From Halomonas sp. M4R1S46 (GTDB lineage: Bacteria > Pseudomonadota > Gammaproteobacteria > Pseudomonadales > Halomonadaceae), in NCBI RefSeq assembly GCF_025725685.1, contig NZ_CP107008.1:124001-188000 (forward strand): 64,000 bases of DNA, read 5' to 3'. The notes below the pieces were generated by a model. It worked only from the letters and a program-made list of their open reading frames with translations, searched no databases and had not been told where the DNA came from. Shown here in pieces: positions 36,331-47,245 of the stretch. Each line of letters opens with the position of its first letter. The stretch's first letter is position 1. The translations under genes and the position numbers were made by a program.

Positions 36331-36756
36331 TCACTGGTCGTCCAGCGGGAGGGCCTCGAGGACGTTGCCGCGGGCGCCACCGGCCCCGTCGGACGGCCCG
36401 ATGCCGCGCTCGGAGATCAGCGACGGCGGCCGCGAGAAGTCGCCCTCACGCTCGATGTCCACCAGGCGATTACCGTCGAAGGTCAGGGTCAGGCGGCGCT
36501 GCTCGACGTCGCCGTAGGCCTCGTCGAGACGGTAGAGGTAGTCCCACTGGTTGGCGTCGAAGGGGGCCTGGAGCAGCGGGCTGCCCATCAGGTCGACGAC
36601 CTGCTGGCGGGTCATGCCGGGGCGCAGTTGCTCGGTCATCGAGGGGGTCACCAGGTTGCCCTGGGCCAGGTCGCGCTTGTACACGCCGAAGTAGCTGCAG
36701 CCGCTGGTCAGGATCAGGGCGACGGAAAGGGTGACGATTCTGGTCAGCTTTTGCAT
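36331..36756 (-). CDS. bamE: Outer membrane protein assembly factor BamE (SmpA/OmlA)
   Basis: A 141-residue outer-membrane lipoprotein of the BAM complex. The lipobox LTSGC (Cys20) ends the signal peptide. The SmpA/OmlA domain shows VTPSMTEQLRPGMTRQQVVDLMGSPLLQAPFDANQWDYLYR. The C-terminal extension is longer than in E. coli (113 aa), as in pseudomonads. Divergent from fur. Confidence 0.95.
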   Translation of the reverse strand: MQKLTRIVTLSVALILTSGCSYFGVYKRDLAQGNLVTPSMTEQLRPGMTRQQVVDLMGSPLLQAPFDANQWDYLYRLDEAYGDVEQRRLTLTFDGNRLVDIEREGDFSRPPSLISERGIGPSDGAGGARGNVLEALPLDDQ

Positions 36757-36828
36757 TTGCGCCTGTTCTTCACTATCGTGGTTTTGGTCGATCATAACCG
36801 ACCCTACCTGATACTGCGAAGAGCAACC

Positions 36829-37275
36829 ATGGCCGACCAGAACCACGAACTCCGCAAGGCCGGTCTGAAAGTGACCCTGCCGCGCGTCAAGATCCTGCAT
36901 ATCCTCGAGAACGCCACTGGCCAGCATCACCTGAGCGCCGAGGATGTCTACAAGACCCTGCTGGATGCCGGCGAGGACGTGGGGCTGGCCACCGTCTATC
37001 GCGTGCTCACCCAGTTCGAGACCGCCGGCCTGGTGACCCGCCACAACTTCGATGGCGGTCATGCCGTCTTCGAGCTGACCCAGGAAGAGCATCACGACCA
37101 CATGGTGTGCCTGGACAGCGGCGAGATCGTCGAGTTCTTCGATGACACCATCGAGCGCCGCCAGCAGGAGATCGCCGAGGAGCACGGCTATGAGCTCGTC
37201 GACCATGCGCTGGTGCTCTATGTGCGACCCAAGGGCTCCCAGGTCACGCGCCACGACGGTCCCGCCAAGAAGTGA
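36829..37275 (+). CDS. fur: Ferric uptake regulator Fur
   Basis: A 148-residue iron-sensing repressor. The winged-helix domain contains LKVTLPRVKILHIL and AEDVYKTLLDAGEDVGLATVYRVLTQFE. The metal-binding region is HHDHMVCLDSGEIVEF, and the usual second zinc Cys pair (CxxC) is absent, as in P. aeruginosa Fur. Likely target: the ABC operon at 45432-48362. Confidence 0.96.
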   Translation: MADQNHELRKAGLKVTLPRVKILHILENATGQHHLSAEDVYKTLLDAGEDVGLATVYRVLTQFETAGLVTRHNFDGGHAVFELTQEEHHDHMVCLDSGEIVEFFDDTIERRQQEIAEEHGYELVDHALVLYVRPKGSQVTRHDGPAKK

Positions 37276-37295
37276 GCGCCCATCAGGCGTGAACC

Positions 37296-37329
37296 ACGAG
37301 GGCCCCGATCCATGGATCGGGGCCCTCGT
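37296..37329. terminator. Terminator between convergent fur and recN
   Basis: A near-perfect palindrome with stem ACGAGGGCCCCGATC and its complement, closed by a CATG loop. It lies 20 bp after the fur stop and 26 bp from the recN stop. It can serve both strands. Confidence 0.75.
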
Positions 37330-37355
37330 CGTCGTGGCGGGGGGAGCCGGCGACG

Positions 37356-39029
37356 CTAGTGATGGGCGCGTTGGCTGGCGTCGAGCATCTCCCGGGCGTG
37401 GGCCAGGGTCTGGTCGGTGAGCGTCATGCCCCCCAGCATGCGGGCCAGCTCGCCCACCCGGCCGGCCTCGTCGAGCAGCGCCATGCGGGTGAGGGTGATG
37501 TCGTCCTCGGCCTGCTTGGCGATATGCAGGTGCCGGTGGGCCTGGGCCGCCACCTGGGGCAGGTGGGTCACGGTCAGCACCTGGCCCTCGGCCCCCAGGC
37601 GGCGCAGCAGCTGGCCGACGATCTCGGCGGTGGCTCCGGAGACGCCCACGTCCACTTCGTCGAAGACCAGGCTGGGGATGGTGGAGTGCTGGGCCGCCAC
37701 CACCTGGATGGCCAGGCTGATGCGCGAGAGCTCGCCGCCCGAGGCGACCTTGGCCAGCGGGCGGGCCGGCTGGCCGGGGTTGGCGCTGATCAGGAAACGC
37801 ACCCGGTCGAGCCCCTCCGGCCCCGGGGCCTCCCGGGCGGCCAGCTCCACCTCGAAGGTCGCCTTGCCCATGGCCAGGAAGGCCAGCTGCTCCTGGACGG
37901 CCTCGCCGAAGCGTCGGGCGGCCCCGCGGCGGTTGGTACTCACCGCCTCGGCCTGTTCCCGCCAGCGCGTCTCGAGGGCCTCGACCTCCGCGGACAGGGC
38001 CTCGAGGTCGCCATCGCCGCCGTCCAGCTCGGCGAGCTCCTCGCCCAGGGTGCGATGCAGCGCCGGCAGCTCGTCGGGCGGCACATGGTGCTTGCGGGCG
38101 ATGCGGTGCACTTCGCCGAGGCGCTCCTCCACCCAGGCCAGGCGTTCCGGGTCCAGTTCCACGCCGGCGGCGAAGTGGGTGAGTTCGCGGCCCGCCTCCT
38201 CGACCTGGATGCAGGCGTCACCGAGCATGGACAGGGCCTCGGCCAGGGCGCCCCGGTCGCTGCCGGGCAGCGCCGAGAGGCGGCTCACCGCCTGGTTCAG
38301 CAGCGGCAGGGCGCCGCCCTGCTCGCCATCGCAGCACTCCACGGCGAACTGCGCCTCGCGCAGGCGCTCCTCGGCATGGGCCAGTTCCTCCTGCTGCGCC
38401 TCCAGCCCGCCGAGCTCGTCCTCGGCCAGGGCCAGCTGGTCGAGTTCCTCGACCTGGTAGCGCAGCAGCTGGCGGCGGGCGCGCACCTCGTCGCCGTCCT
38501 CCGCCAGGCGCTTGAGGCGACGGCGGGCCTCGCGCCAGGCGCGGAAGGTCTCGGCCAGTTCGGTGACCGCCTCGCCGTGGCCGGCGAAGTCGTCGAGCAG
38601 CCGCAGGTGGGTCTCCTCGCCGAGCAGGGCCTGGTGGGCATGCTGGCCGTGGATCTCGATGAGATGGGCGCCCAGCGCCTTGAGGTCGGCCACCGTGGTG
38701 GGCTGGCCGTTGATCCAGGCCCTGGAGCGGCCGGCGCGGGTCACCACCCGGCGCAGCAGGCAGTCGTCGGCGGGTAGCTCGCGCTCGGCCAGCCAGGCCC
38801 GGGCGGCGGGCAGGGCGGCGATGTCGAAGCGCGCGCTGAGGTCGGCGCGCTCGGCGCCGTGGCGCACGCTGCCGGCATCGGCGCGTTCGCCCAGGCACAG
38901 GCCCAGGGCGCCGAGCAGAATCGACTTGCCGGCCCCGGTCTCGCCGGTGATGGCGGTCATGCCCCCGGCGAGCTCGAGCTCCAGGTGGTCGACGATGGCG
39001 AAGTCACGAATGGCGAGCTCTGTCAGCAT
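37356..39029 (-). CDS. recN: DNA repair protein RecN
   Basis: A 557-residue SMC-like ATPase for double-strand break repair. Walker A is GETGAGKS near residue 31, a central coiled coil runs over about residues 160-370, and the ABC signature [13 protein letters not shown] precedes Walker [12 protein letters not shown]. Its promoter carries a LexA box, so SOS induction is expected. Confidence 0.97.
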   Translation of the reverse strand: MLTELAIRDFAIVDHLELELAGGMTAITGETGAGKSILLGALGLCLGERADAGSVRHGAERADLSARFDIAALPAARAWLAERELPADDCLLRRVVTRAGRSRAWINGQPTTVADLKALGAHLIEIHGQHAHQALLGEETHLRLLDDFAGHGEAVTELAETFRAWREARRRLKRLAEDGDEVRARRQLLRYQVEELDQLALAEDELGGLEAQQEELAHAEERLREAQFAVECCDGEQGGALPLLNQAVSRLSALPGSDRGALAEALSMLGDACIQVEEAGRELTHFAAGVELDPERLAWVEERLGEVHRIARKHHVPPDELPALHRTLGEELAELDGGDGDLEALSAEVEALETRWREQAEAVSTNRRGAARRFGEAVQEQLAFLAMGKATFEVELAAREAPGPEGLDRVRFLISANPGQPARPLAKVASGGELSRISLAIQVVAAQHSTIPSLVFDEVDVGVSGATAEIVGQLLRRLGAEGQVLTVTHLPQVAAQAHRHLHIAKQAEDDITLTRMALLDEAGRVGELARMLGGMTLTDQTLAHAREMLDASQRAHH

Positions 39030-39078
39030 GATGCCTCCCCGGGGCCTGTCCGAATCTACTGGTTATTCATCCAATGCC

Positions 39079-39094
39079 TTGTGCGTTTATACAG
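39079..39094 (-). promoter_or_regulatory. LexA box overlapping the recN promoter
   Basis: TTGT-n8-ACAG on the + strand matches CTGT-n8-ACAG at 7 of 8 fixed positions and is followed by TA. It overlaps the recN -10. recN is a classical SOS gene in gammaproteobacteria. Confidence 0.7.
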
Positions 39095-39114
39095 TAGTTC
39101 AGGGAGCGCAACAA
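39086..39114 (-). promoter_or_regulatory. recN promoter
   Basis: On the minus strand TTGTTG (-35, 39114-39109), a 17-bp spacer and TATAAA (-10, 39091-39086) lie about 60 bp ahead of recN. The LexA box covers the -10. Confidence 0.65.
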
Positions 39115-39144
39115 CGCACGCGCCGAATCGCCGACATCGCATGC

Positions 39145-39172
39145 CTTGAGTTCGGCGCGGCCAGCCCCATAT
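39145..39172 (+). promoter_or_regulatory. Sigma-32 (RpoH) promoter of grpE
   Basis: CTTGAGT (39145-39151), a 13-bp spacer and CCCCATAT (39165-39172) closely match the heat-shock consensus CTTGAAA-n13-CCCCATnT. The ATG of grpE is 81 bp downstream. Confidence 0.8.
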
Positions 39173-39252
39173 ACCCCGCATCACCGATTCATCATCGACA
39201 CTCAGTCCTGCAGGCGGCCCCGTGGCCGCCGGTTGCCATTCAGGAGAGACGC

Positions 39253-39873
39253 ATGGCCAAAGACTCGCAGACCCCGCTGGACGACGAGCTCGCTCGTCAG
39301 CAAGAGGAGGCCGACGCCCAGGTCGAGCCGGAGACCGCCGAGGGCGAGGTGGAAGACGTCGCCGAGGGCGCTGAGGAAGCCGCCGAGGTCGCCGAGAATC
39401 CCGAAGCCGAGGTGTTGGCCGCCCGGGTCGAGGAGCTCGAGCAGACGCTGGCCGAGACCAAGGACCAGGCGATGCGCACTGCCGCCGAGGCCCAGAACGT
39501 GCGGCGCCGTGCCGAGCAGGAAGCCGAGAAGGCGCGCAAGTTCGCCCTGGAGAAGTTCGTCAAGGAGCTGCTGCCGGTGGTCGACAGCCTGGAGAAGGCC
39601 CTGGAGGCCATGGGCGAGGACGCCACCGAGGCGCATCGCGAGGGGGTGTCCATGACCCTGAAGATGCAGCGCGACGTGCTGGCCAAGTTCGGCGTCGAGG
39701 AGATCGAGCCCCAGGGCGAGCCCTTCGACCCGCAGTACCACGAGGCCATGGCGATGGTGCCCAACCCCGAGATGGAGCCCAACACCGTCATGGAGGTGAT
39801 GCAGAAGGGCTACCTGCTCAACGGTCGCCTGGTGCGCCCGGCCATGGTGGTGGTCAGCCAGGCCGCCGGCTGA
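39253..39873 (+). CDS. grpE: Nucleotide exchange factor GrpE
   Basis: A 206-residue cochaperone that releases ADP from DnaK. A long acidic N-terminal region (Glu/Ala-rich to about residue 50) precedes the long dimerisation helix ([25 protein letters not shown]). The beta-domain [12 protein letters not shown] and [17 protein letters not shown] follow. It is preceded by a sigma-32 promoter and followed by dnaK. Confidence 0.96.
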   Translation: MAKDSQTPLDDELARQQEEADAQVEPETAEGEVEDVAEGAEEAAEVAENPEAEVLAARVEELEQTLAETKDQAMRTAAEAQNVRRRAEQEAEKARKFALEKFVKELLPVVDSLEKALEAMGEDATEAHREGVSMTLKMQRDVLAKFGVEEIEPQGEPFDPQYHEAMAMVPNPEMEPNTVMEVMQKGYLLNGRLVRPAMVVVSQAAG

Positions 39874-39912
39874 GCCGCGCGCACTCTTTCGCACACAAAG
39901 GCGGCCCGGGGT

Positions 39913-39940
39913 CTTGAAAAGACGTCGAGGGCCCCCAGAT
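39913..39940 (+). promoter_or_regulatory. Sigma-32 (RpoH) promoter of dnaK
   Basis: CTTGAAA (39913-39919), 13 bp and CCCCAGAT (39933-39940): a strong heat-shock promoter match in the 131-bp grpE-dnaK gap, 65 bp before the dnaK ATG. dnaK can thus be induced independently of grpE. Confidence 0.8.
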
Positions 39941-40004
39941 AGACGGCAACCCCGCGGCAAACGCCGCATACGACGAATCTGCAACGCAATTTCGAGGATT
40001 TCCT

Positions 40005-41936
<1,932 letters not shown>

Positions 41937-42027
41937 CCACGACGCCTGAACCACGGACGACGCCAGCGCGGGGGTACGACTCCCGCGTTGGTGTTTCCGC
42001 AGAGTCGCTACGGAGGCGGACAGACAC

Positions 42028-43167
42028 ATGTCCAAGCGTGACTACTACGAGGTACTGGGCGTCGAGCGCGGGGCCGACCAGAAGGACATCAAGAAGGCCT
42101 ACCGACGCCTGGCCCAGAAATTTCACCCGGACCGCAATCCGGGCGACGAGACCGCGGCCGCGAAGTTCCGCGAGGTCTCCGAGGCCTATGAGGTCCTGAC
42201 CGACAGCGAGAAGCGCGCGGCCTACGACCAGTTCGGCCATGCCGGCGTCGACGGCCAGGCCGCCGGGGCCGGGGGCTTCGGTGGCGCCGGGGCCGGCGGC
42301 TTCAGCGATATCTTCGGGGATGTCTTCGGCGACATCTTCGGCGGCGGCGCGCGGCGTCATCCCAACGCCCCACAGCGCGGCAGCGACCTGCGCTACAACC
42401 TCGAGCTCGACCTCGAGGATGCGGTGTCCGGCACCAGCGTGGACATCCGCGTGCCGCGCCACGTGGAGTGCGAGCGCTGCGACGGCGACGGCGCCGAGCC
42501 GGGCTCCAGCAAGGAGACCTGCCCGACCTGTGGCGGCCACGGCCAGGTGCGCATGCAGCAGGGCTTCTTCGCCGTGCAGCAGACCTGCCCGACCTGCCAC
42601 GGCAACGGCCAGCACATCAAGGTGCCGTGCCACAAGTGCCACGGCGAGGGCCGGGTGCGCGAGACCCGCACCCTCTCGGTGAAGATCCCGGCGGGTGTCG
42701 ACACCGGCGACCGCATTCGCCTCAACGCCGAGGGCGAGGCGGGGATCAACGGCGGGCCGCCCGGGGACCTCTACGTCCAGGTGGCCATCAAGCCGCACCA
42801 TATCTTCGAGCGCGAAGGCCGCCACCTGCAGTGCGAGGTGCCGATCAACTTCGTCGACGCCGCCCTGGGCGGCGAGCTCGAGGTGCCGACCCTGGACGGC
42901 CGGGTCAAGCTGAAGATCCCGCCCGAGACCCAGACCGGCAAGCTGTTCCGCCTCAAGGGCAAGGGCGTGAAGCCGGTGCGTGGCGGCCCCCCGGGCGACC
43001 TGCTGTGCCGGGTGGTGGTCGAGACCCCGGTCAAGCTGGCCGAGGAGCAGAAGGAACTGCTGCGCCGCTTCCAGGAGAGCCTGGAGGGCAGCCACAGTCA
43101 TCACTCGCCGAAGAAGACCAGCTTCTTCGACGGCGTGAAGAAGTTCTTCGAGGACATGAAGCCCTAG
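42028..43167 (+). CDS. dnaJ: Chaperone DnaJ (Hsp40)
   Basis: A 379-residue type I J-protein. The J domain has the HPD motif (FHPDRNPGD), followed by a Gly/Phe-rich linker (residues 72-110) and four CxxCxGxG zinc repeats ([32 protein letters not shown]), then the C-terminal substrate domain. It lies 91 bp after dnaK, with a modest hairpin (CCAGCGCGGG/CCCGCGTTGG) between them that may lower downstream expression. Confidence 0.97.
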   Translation: MSKRDYYEVLGVERGADQKDIKKAYRRLAQKFHPDRNPGDETAAAKFREVSEAYEVLTDSEKRAAYDQFGHAGVDGQAAGAGGFGGAGAGGFSDIFGDVFGDIFGGGARRHPNAPQRGSDLRYNLELDLEDAVSGTSVDIRVPRHVECERCDGDGAEPGSSKETCPTCGGHGQVRMQQGFFAVQQTCPTCHGNGQHIKVPCHKCHGEGRVRETRTLSVKIPAGVDTGDRIRLNAEGEAGINGGPPGDLYVQVAIKPHHIFEREGRHLQCEVPINFVDAALGGELEVPTLDGRVKLKIPPETQTGKLFRLKGKGVKPVRGGPPGDLLCRVVVETPVKLAEEQKELLRRFQESLEGSHSHHSPKKTSFFDGVKKFFEDMKP

Positions 43168-43186
43168 GGCTCGCCTCGTCGGTACG

Positions 43187-43222
43187 CAAGGGCCCCGCGC
43201 TCCGCAAGGAGGCGGGGCCTTG
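43187..43222 (+). terminator. Terminator after dnaJ
   Basis: CAAGGGCCCCGC and GCGGGGCCTTG arms (one bulged G) form a stable hairpin 20 bp past the dnaJ stop, ending in TTGTCGTGT. It marks the end of the heat-shock operon and the left end of the accessory block. Confidence 0.65.
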
Positions 43223-43233
43223 TCGTGTCCGGG

Positions 43234-44175
43234 TCAGCGTCGCAGGTGATCCATTCGCCATGCCAGTGCCTCGGCGTCGGGCCGCCAGCGCTGGTTCACG
43301 GGCAGCACCAGTGGCTGGCTGTCGAGTCGGCAGAGCCAATCGTTGTCCGGCACCAGGCGGTCCACCGAGGGGCTGACATGCCAGCGATGGTCCGGGCCCG
43401 GGGCGATCAGCTGGTTGTCCATGGCCCAGTGCAGGTTGGGTGTGAGGGCCAGGCCATTCATGGGGCGGTCGTCCTGGTTGACGGCGAAGGGGATCAGGTG
43501 GGCGGCTTCCACCAGGTATCGAAAGTCGGGTGTGATATAGCGCAGCCGGCTGGCCGCACAGCGATAGTCGTAGGCCTCCAGCACCAGGGTCCGGAAGGCG
43601 GCGGAGCGGGCGTATTGCGAGCCGGCTTCCGCGACGCCTGAGGCGAGTCGATCCGGGTGCCGCTGGTAATCACCACTGACCAGCGCGGTTTCGAGATATT
43701 CCGTCAGGCGTTCCAGTGTCAGTGCATCGACGTCAAGGTACTGGTGAGTCAGGAGTGCGCAGGCCTGTCGAGCGATGGCGCTATCCTGCAAGGCGGCAAA
43801 CAGCTCGCCGTCGAGCCGGGCGGAAGAGAAGCGCTCCAGGAGCTTGTTCAGGGACTTCGGCTGGCCGAGCCGATCCGCAACGGGCGCCAATTCGGTCGCA
43901 TAATCCGGTGACCAGAGCGGCCCCGAAGGCCCCTGGTCATTGCGCAGATGCCAGAGAGGAAGCCAGGGGTTGGCCTTCTGGCGCTCGCCGGTCACGATTT
44001 CATAGAGATCGTGATAGCGGGCAATCAGTCGAGTGTCGAGGGCGACGCGGCTCGAGACGACATGACCGCTCTGGATCTCGCAGAGGATCGCCAGTAACAG
44101 GCAGGGCTTGTTGAAAGGGCTTCCCGTGCGAAGATGCTTGAGGCATTCCAATCGTCCATCCAGCCACGTGTCCAT
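43234..44175 (-). CDS. HNH endonuclease (COG3440/HNH_2-type), putative restriction or defence nuclease
   Basis: A 313-residue protein. The C-terminal HNH_2-like domain (about residues 190-285) contains the His motif VEAAHLIPFA, DDRPMNGLALTPNLHWAMDNQ and a final DNQLIAPG strand. The N-terminal 170 residues are a helical, uncharacterised domain seen with such nucleases (CLKHLRTGSPFNKPCLLLAILCEIQSG). No methylase or specificity gene is adjacent. Base composition looks lower in G+C than both neighbours by eye, suggesting transfer. Restriction of modified DNA is a possible role but is not shown. Confidence 0.7.
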   Translation of the reverse strand: MDTWLDGRLECLKHLRTGSPFNKPCLLLAILCEIQSGHVVSSRVALDTRLIARYHDLYEIVTGERQKANPWLPLWHLRNDQGPSGPLWSPDYATELAPVADRLGQPKSLNKLLERFSSARLDGELFAALQDSAIARQACALLTHQYLDVDALTLERLTEYLETALVSGDYQRHPDRLASGVAEAGSQYARSAAFRTLVLEAYDYRCAASRLRYITPDFRYLVEAAHLIPFAVNQDDRPMNGLALTPNLHWAMDNQLIAPGPDHRWHVSPSVDRLVPDNDWLCRLDSQPLVLPVNQRWRPDAEALAWRMDHLRR

Positions 44176-44347
44176 CCGTTCTCCCTGTCCCTGCCATGCT
44201 GCGGGGACAAGGTAGCGTGCTCAGGCAGGTGCTGTCATTTCGGGCCGAGGTCGACACCGAATGATGGTCATGCCGGGCTGCTCCGATCATGCCGGGGATG
44301 GGAATCATTCCTGGTGGCCGTGTATCATGGCGCGTTCACCGTGCAGC

Positions 44348-44381
44348 CCGGGGCTCGGCGAGCGGATGGCGTGAGCCCCGG
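44348..44381 (+). other. Hairpin in the long leader of the EamA gene
   Basis: 9-bp perfect stem CCGGGGCTC (44348-44356) and GAGCCCCGG (44373-44381), about 175 nt before the EamA start. It lies in the 379-bp gene-free gap between the HNH and EamA genes. With the hairpin at 44508 it suggests a structured 5' leader. No known riboswitch class was recognised. Confidence 0.45.
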
Positions 44382-44507
44382 TCGTGCTGCTCTCCCTCGG
44401 AAGCTCTCGAACTCGATGCCGGCCCGGGGTTGCGCCGAGCCGACGCTCGACAGCGGCCCCCGCGGCGGTGTCAGTCGAGTCGGGTCGTGCCGTTGGCCTT
44501 CGTGCCG

Positions 44508-44528
44508 AGGGCGGCAACGCCCTTTGTT
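44508..44528 (+). terminator. Terminator-like hairpin 26 bp before the EamA start
   Basis: AGGGCG-GCAA-CGCCCT (44508-44523), a GNRA-type tetraloop hairpin, is followed by TTGTTATT. It sits inside the leader, upstream of the start codon. It could act as a leader terminator or a ribosome-site switch; this is inferred only from structure. Confidence 0.4.
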
Positions 44529-44554
44529 ATTCGGATCTGTCGACAAGGAAATTC

Positions 44555-45454
44555 ATGGACAACGTCACGGACCGGCCGCTGGCCGGCATCCTGCTCCGGC
44601 TGCTGTCGGGCGTGCTGTTCACCGGGATGATGGTGTGCGTCAAGGCGGTGAGCACCGAGGTGCCGCTGGGGCAGACCGTGTTCTTCCGCTCGGCGTTCGC
44701 GCTGCTGCCCATCGTGGCCTTCATGGCCTGGCGGCGGGAGTTTCCCCGGGCCCTGGCCACGCGGCGCCCGCTCGGCCATCTGCTGCGCTCGGGGCTGGGG
44801 GCGGCGGCGATGTTCGCCTCCTTCGCCGCCGTGGCCAGGCTGCCGGTGGCCGAGGCGACGCTGCTGGCGCAGCTGGCCCCGGTGGCCATGGCGGTGGGCG
44901 GCGTGATGCTGCTGGGGGAGCGCTTCACCCTGTATCGGGCGGCGGCCCTGGCCCTGGTGCTGGGCGGCGTGGCGGCCCTGGTGGTGCCCGATCTGGGGGG
45001 CGCTCAGGCGGACGGGCGTGTCACGGGATATGCGCTGGGCATCCTGGCCGCCCTGCTGACGGCGGGGGCGCTGGTCACGGTGCGGCGCATCTCCCGCACC
45101 GAGACGCCGGCCTCCATCGCCTTCTACTTCGTGCTGGTCACCACCCTGGCGGGCCTGGCCACCCTGCCGCTGGGCTGGGTGGGGGTGTCGGGGCCGACCC
45201 TGGGGCTGCTGATCCTGGCCGGCCTGTTCGGCGGTGCCGCCCACATCTGCATGACCCTGGCGCTGCGCTTCGCCGAGGTCTCGCGCCTGGCGCCCTTCGA
45301 GTACGTGGCGTTGATCTGGCCGGTGCTGGCGGACCTGCTGATCTTCGGGTTGCCGCTGTCCAGCGGGTTCCTGCTGGCCCTGCCCCTCGTCCTGGGCGGG
45401 GCCGGGCTGGCGGCGCTCGAGGGGCGGAGGCTCACACGGCCTCTTCGACAATGA
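44555..45454 (+). CDS. EamA/DMT-family permease
   Basis: A 299-residue inner-membrane protein with about ten hydrophobic helices in two EamA repeats (from residue 10 and from about residue 155). MMVCVKAVSTEVPLGQTVFFRSAFALLP is a typical first repeat. AAGGAA precedes ATG 44555. Substrate unknown (metabolite export is common). The 3' end overlaps the convergent ABC ATPase gene by 23 bp. Confidence 0.88.
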   Translation: MDNVTDRPLAGILLRLLSGVLFTGMMVCVKAVSTEVPLGQTVFFRSAFALLPIVAFMAWRREFPRALATRRPLGHLLRSGLGAAAMFASFAAVARLPVAEATLLAQLAPVAMAVGGVMLLGERFTLYRAAALALVLGGVAALVVPDLGGAQADGRVTGYALGILAALLTAGALVTVRRISRTETPASIAFYFVLVTTLAGLATLPLGWVGVSGPTLGLLILAGLFGGAAHICMTLALRFAEVSRLAPFEYVALIWPVLADLLIFGLPLSSGFLLALPLVLGGAGLAALEGRRLTRPLRQ

Positions 45455-46181
45455 GCTGGGGTCGGCCCATCGAGCAGGGCTCGATGCGGGCGTCCACCCG
45501 GTAGACGCGACGCAGCAGCTCGGGGGTGACCACCTCCTCGGTCGGCCCGCAGGTCACCAGCCGGCCGCCCTCGAGGACCAGCGCCTGGTCGGTGAAGCGC
45601 AGTGCGTGGCCCAGGTCATGCAGGGCCGCGATGACCAGCATCCCCCGCTCGCGGGCCAGCCGTCGCAGGATCGACAGCAGACTGATCTGGCGATGCAGGT
45701 CCAGCGCCGAGGTGGGCTCGTCGAGGAGCAGGATCTCGGGGGCCTGCACCAGCGCCTGGGCCGCGCTCACCAGCTGTCGCTGCCCGCCGCTGAGATCGCC
45801 GATGTCGCGCTCGCCGAGCTCGGCGATCCCCAGGTCCGCCAGGGCGCGGTCGACCTCGGCAAGGTCCTCGTCCCGGACCTTCAGGCTGCGCCCCTGCATG
45901 CGCGCCAGCAGCACCGACTCGTAGACCGTCAGCACGGCGTTGGCGCCGGTGTCCTGCGGCATGTAGGCCACCGGACGCTCGGCGGTCGCGCCGCCGATGC
46001 GGGCCTCGCCCTCGCCGTCGAGCAGCCCGAGGATGCGCCGAAAGAGGGTGGACTTGCCGGCGGCGTTGGGGCCGAGCAGGGCCACGACCTGGCCGCCCGT
46101 GAAGGCGGGCGTGGTGATCTCGGAGAGGATCCGGCGCCGACCGTAGCGGGCCGACAGGCGGTCGAGGGTGAGCGTTACCAT
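45432..46181 (-). CDS. ABC transporter ATP-binding protein (FecE/FepC-type)
   Basis: A 249-residue ATPase of an iron/siderophore or B12-type importer. Walker A is GPNAAGKST, the Q-loop is YMPQDTG, the signature is LSGGQRQL and Walker B is ILLLDEPTSALD with a switch His (ALHDLGHAL). Overlaps the permease stop by 7 bp. Third gene of the binding protein-permease-ATPase operon. Confidence 0.92.
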   Translation of the reverse strand: MVTLTLDRLSARYGRRRILSEITTPAFTGGQVVALLGPNAAGKSTLFRRILGLLDGEGEARIGGATAERPVAYMPQDTGANAVLTVYESVLLARMQGRSLKVRDEDLAEVDRALADLGIAELGERDIGDLSGGQRQLVSAAQALVQAPEILLLDEPTSALDLHRQISLLSILRRLARERGMLVIAALHDLGHALRFTDQALVLEGGRLVTCGPTEEVVTPELLRRVYRVDARIEPCSMGRPQLIVEEAV

Positions 46182-47245
46182 GAGGCCTTCTTGTGGCTGA
46201 GGACGAGGAACAGGAAGAAGGGGATCCCCACCAGCGAGGTGATGATGCCGATGGGAATGATGGTGCCGGGCAGGATGACCTTCGACAGCACCGAGCCGAC
46301 GGAGAGGATCAGCGCCCCGCACAGCGCCGCGCCCGGCAGGAAGAAGCGCTGATCCTCGCCCAGCAGCAGCCGCGCGATATGCGGCCCGACCAGGCCGATG
46401 AAGCCGATGGTGCCGACGAAGGCCACGGCGATGGCGGCCAGCAGCGAGACCAGCACCAGCACCTCGAGGCGCAGCGCACGCGGCTTCACGCCCAGGCTCT
46501 CGGCCTTGGCATCGCCCAGGCGCATGGCGGTGAGGGCCCAGCCATGGCGGGCGAGCAGCGGCAGGACGGCCACCAGCACCCCCAGGGCGATCCACAGCTT
46601 GGGCCAGGTCGCCTTGGTCAGGCTGCCCATGGTCCAGAACACCACCGCGGCCACGGCCTGCTGGCTGGCGAAGAACTGGATCAGCGCCATCAGCGCGTTG
46701 AAGATGAACACCATGGCGATGCCCAGCAGCACGATGGTCTCGATGGTCACCCCGCGCCGCATGCTCAGGGCATGGATGGCGAAGGCGGTCAGCATGGCCA
46801 TGACGAAGGCGTTGATCGGGATGACGTAATCGACCGCCGCGGGGATCAGCACCACGCCGAAGGCCAGCGCCAGGGCGGCGCCGAAGCTCGCCCCGGCCGA
46901 GATGCCCAGCGTGAAGGGGCTGGCCAGGGGGTTGCTGAGGATGGTCTGCATCTGGGCGCCGGCGATCGACAGGCTGGCGCCGACCACCAGCGCCATCAGC
47001 GCCACGGGCATGCGGATGTCCCAGAGGATCACCCTGGCCTGCTGGCTCACGGCATCGGGCGTGACCAGCGCGGCGACCACCTCGCCCAGGCCGAAGCGCG
47101 CGGGCCCGAGCGCCAGGTCGACACACAGGCTCAGCCCCAGTGCCAGCGTGAGGGCGGCGAGGATCAACTGGCGGCGTATCACCAGGGCGCGGTAGAAGCC
47201 GCGCTCCCGGGGCGCGGCGGTGCCGGCGGTCATCTCAGTGCTCAT
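46175..47245 (-). CDS. ABC transporter permease (FecCD/BtuC family)
   Basis: A 356-residue FecCD-family permease with about ten helices. The motifs RMPVALMALVVGASLSIAGAQMQTILSNPLASPFTLGISAGASFGAAL and FVGTIGFIGLVGPHIARLLLGEDQR are diagnostic. ATG 47245 overlaps the upstream gene by 11 bp; an in-frame ATG at 47233, just after the upstream stop, is an alternative start. A single permease gene implies a homodimer. Confidence 0.92.
   Translation of the reverse strand: MSTEMTAGTAAPRERGFYRALVIRRQLILAALTLALGLSLCVDLALGPARFGLGEVVAALVTPDAVSQQARVILWDIRMPVALMALVVGASLSIAGAQMQTILSNPLASPFTLGISAGASFGAALALAFGVVLIPAAVDYVIPINAFVMAMLTAFAIHALSMRRGVTIETIVLLGIAMVFIFNALMALIQFFASQQAVAAVVFWTMGSLTKATWPKLWIALGVLVAVLPLLARHGWALTAMRLGDAKAESLGVKPRALRLEVLVLVSLLAAIAVAFVGTIGFIGLVGPHIARLLLGEDQRFFLPGAALCGALILSVGSVLSKVILPGTIIPIGIITSLVGIPFFLFLVLSHKKASW

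Noticed and set aside
39059..39074. Second LexA box upstream of recN
   Set aside because: CTGG-n8-CCAA matches only 5 of 8 fixed positions, too weak to call without binding data.
44332..44554. Cobalamin or other known riboswitch before the EamA gene
   Set aside because: A CCCCCGC stretch recalls part of the cobalamin class, but the B12 box and other conserved segments are absent.
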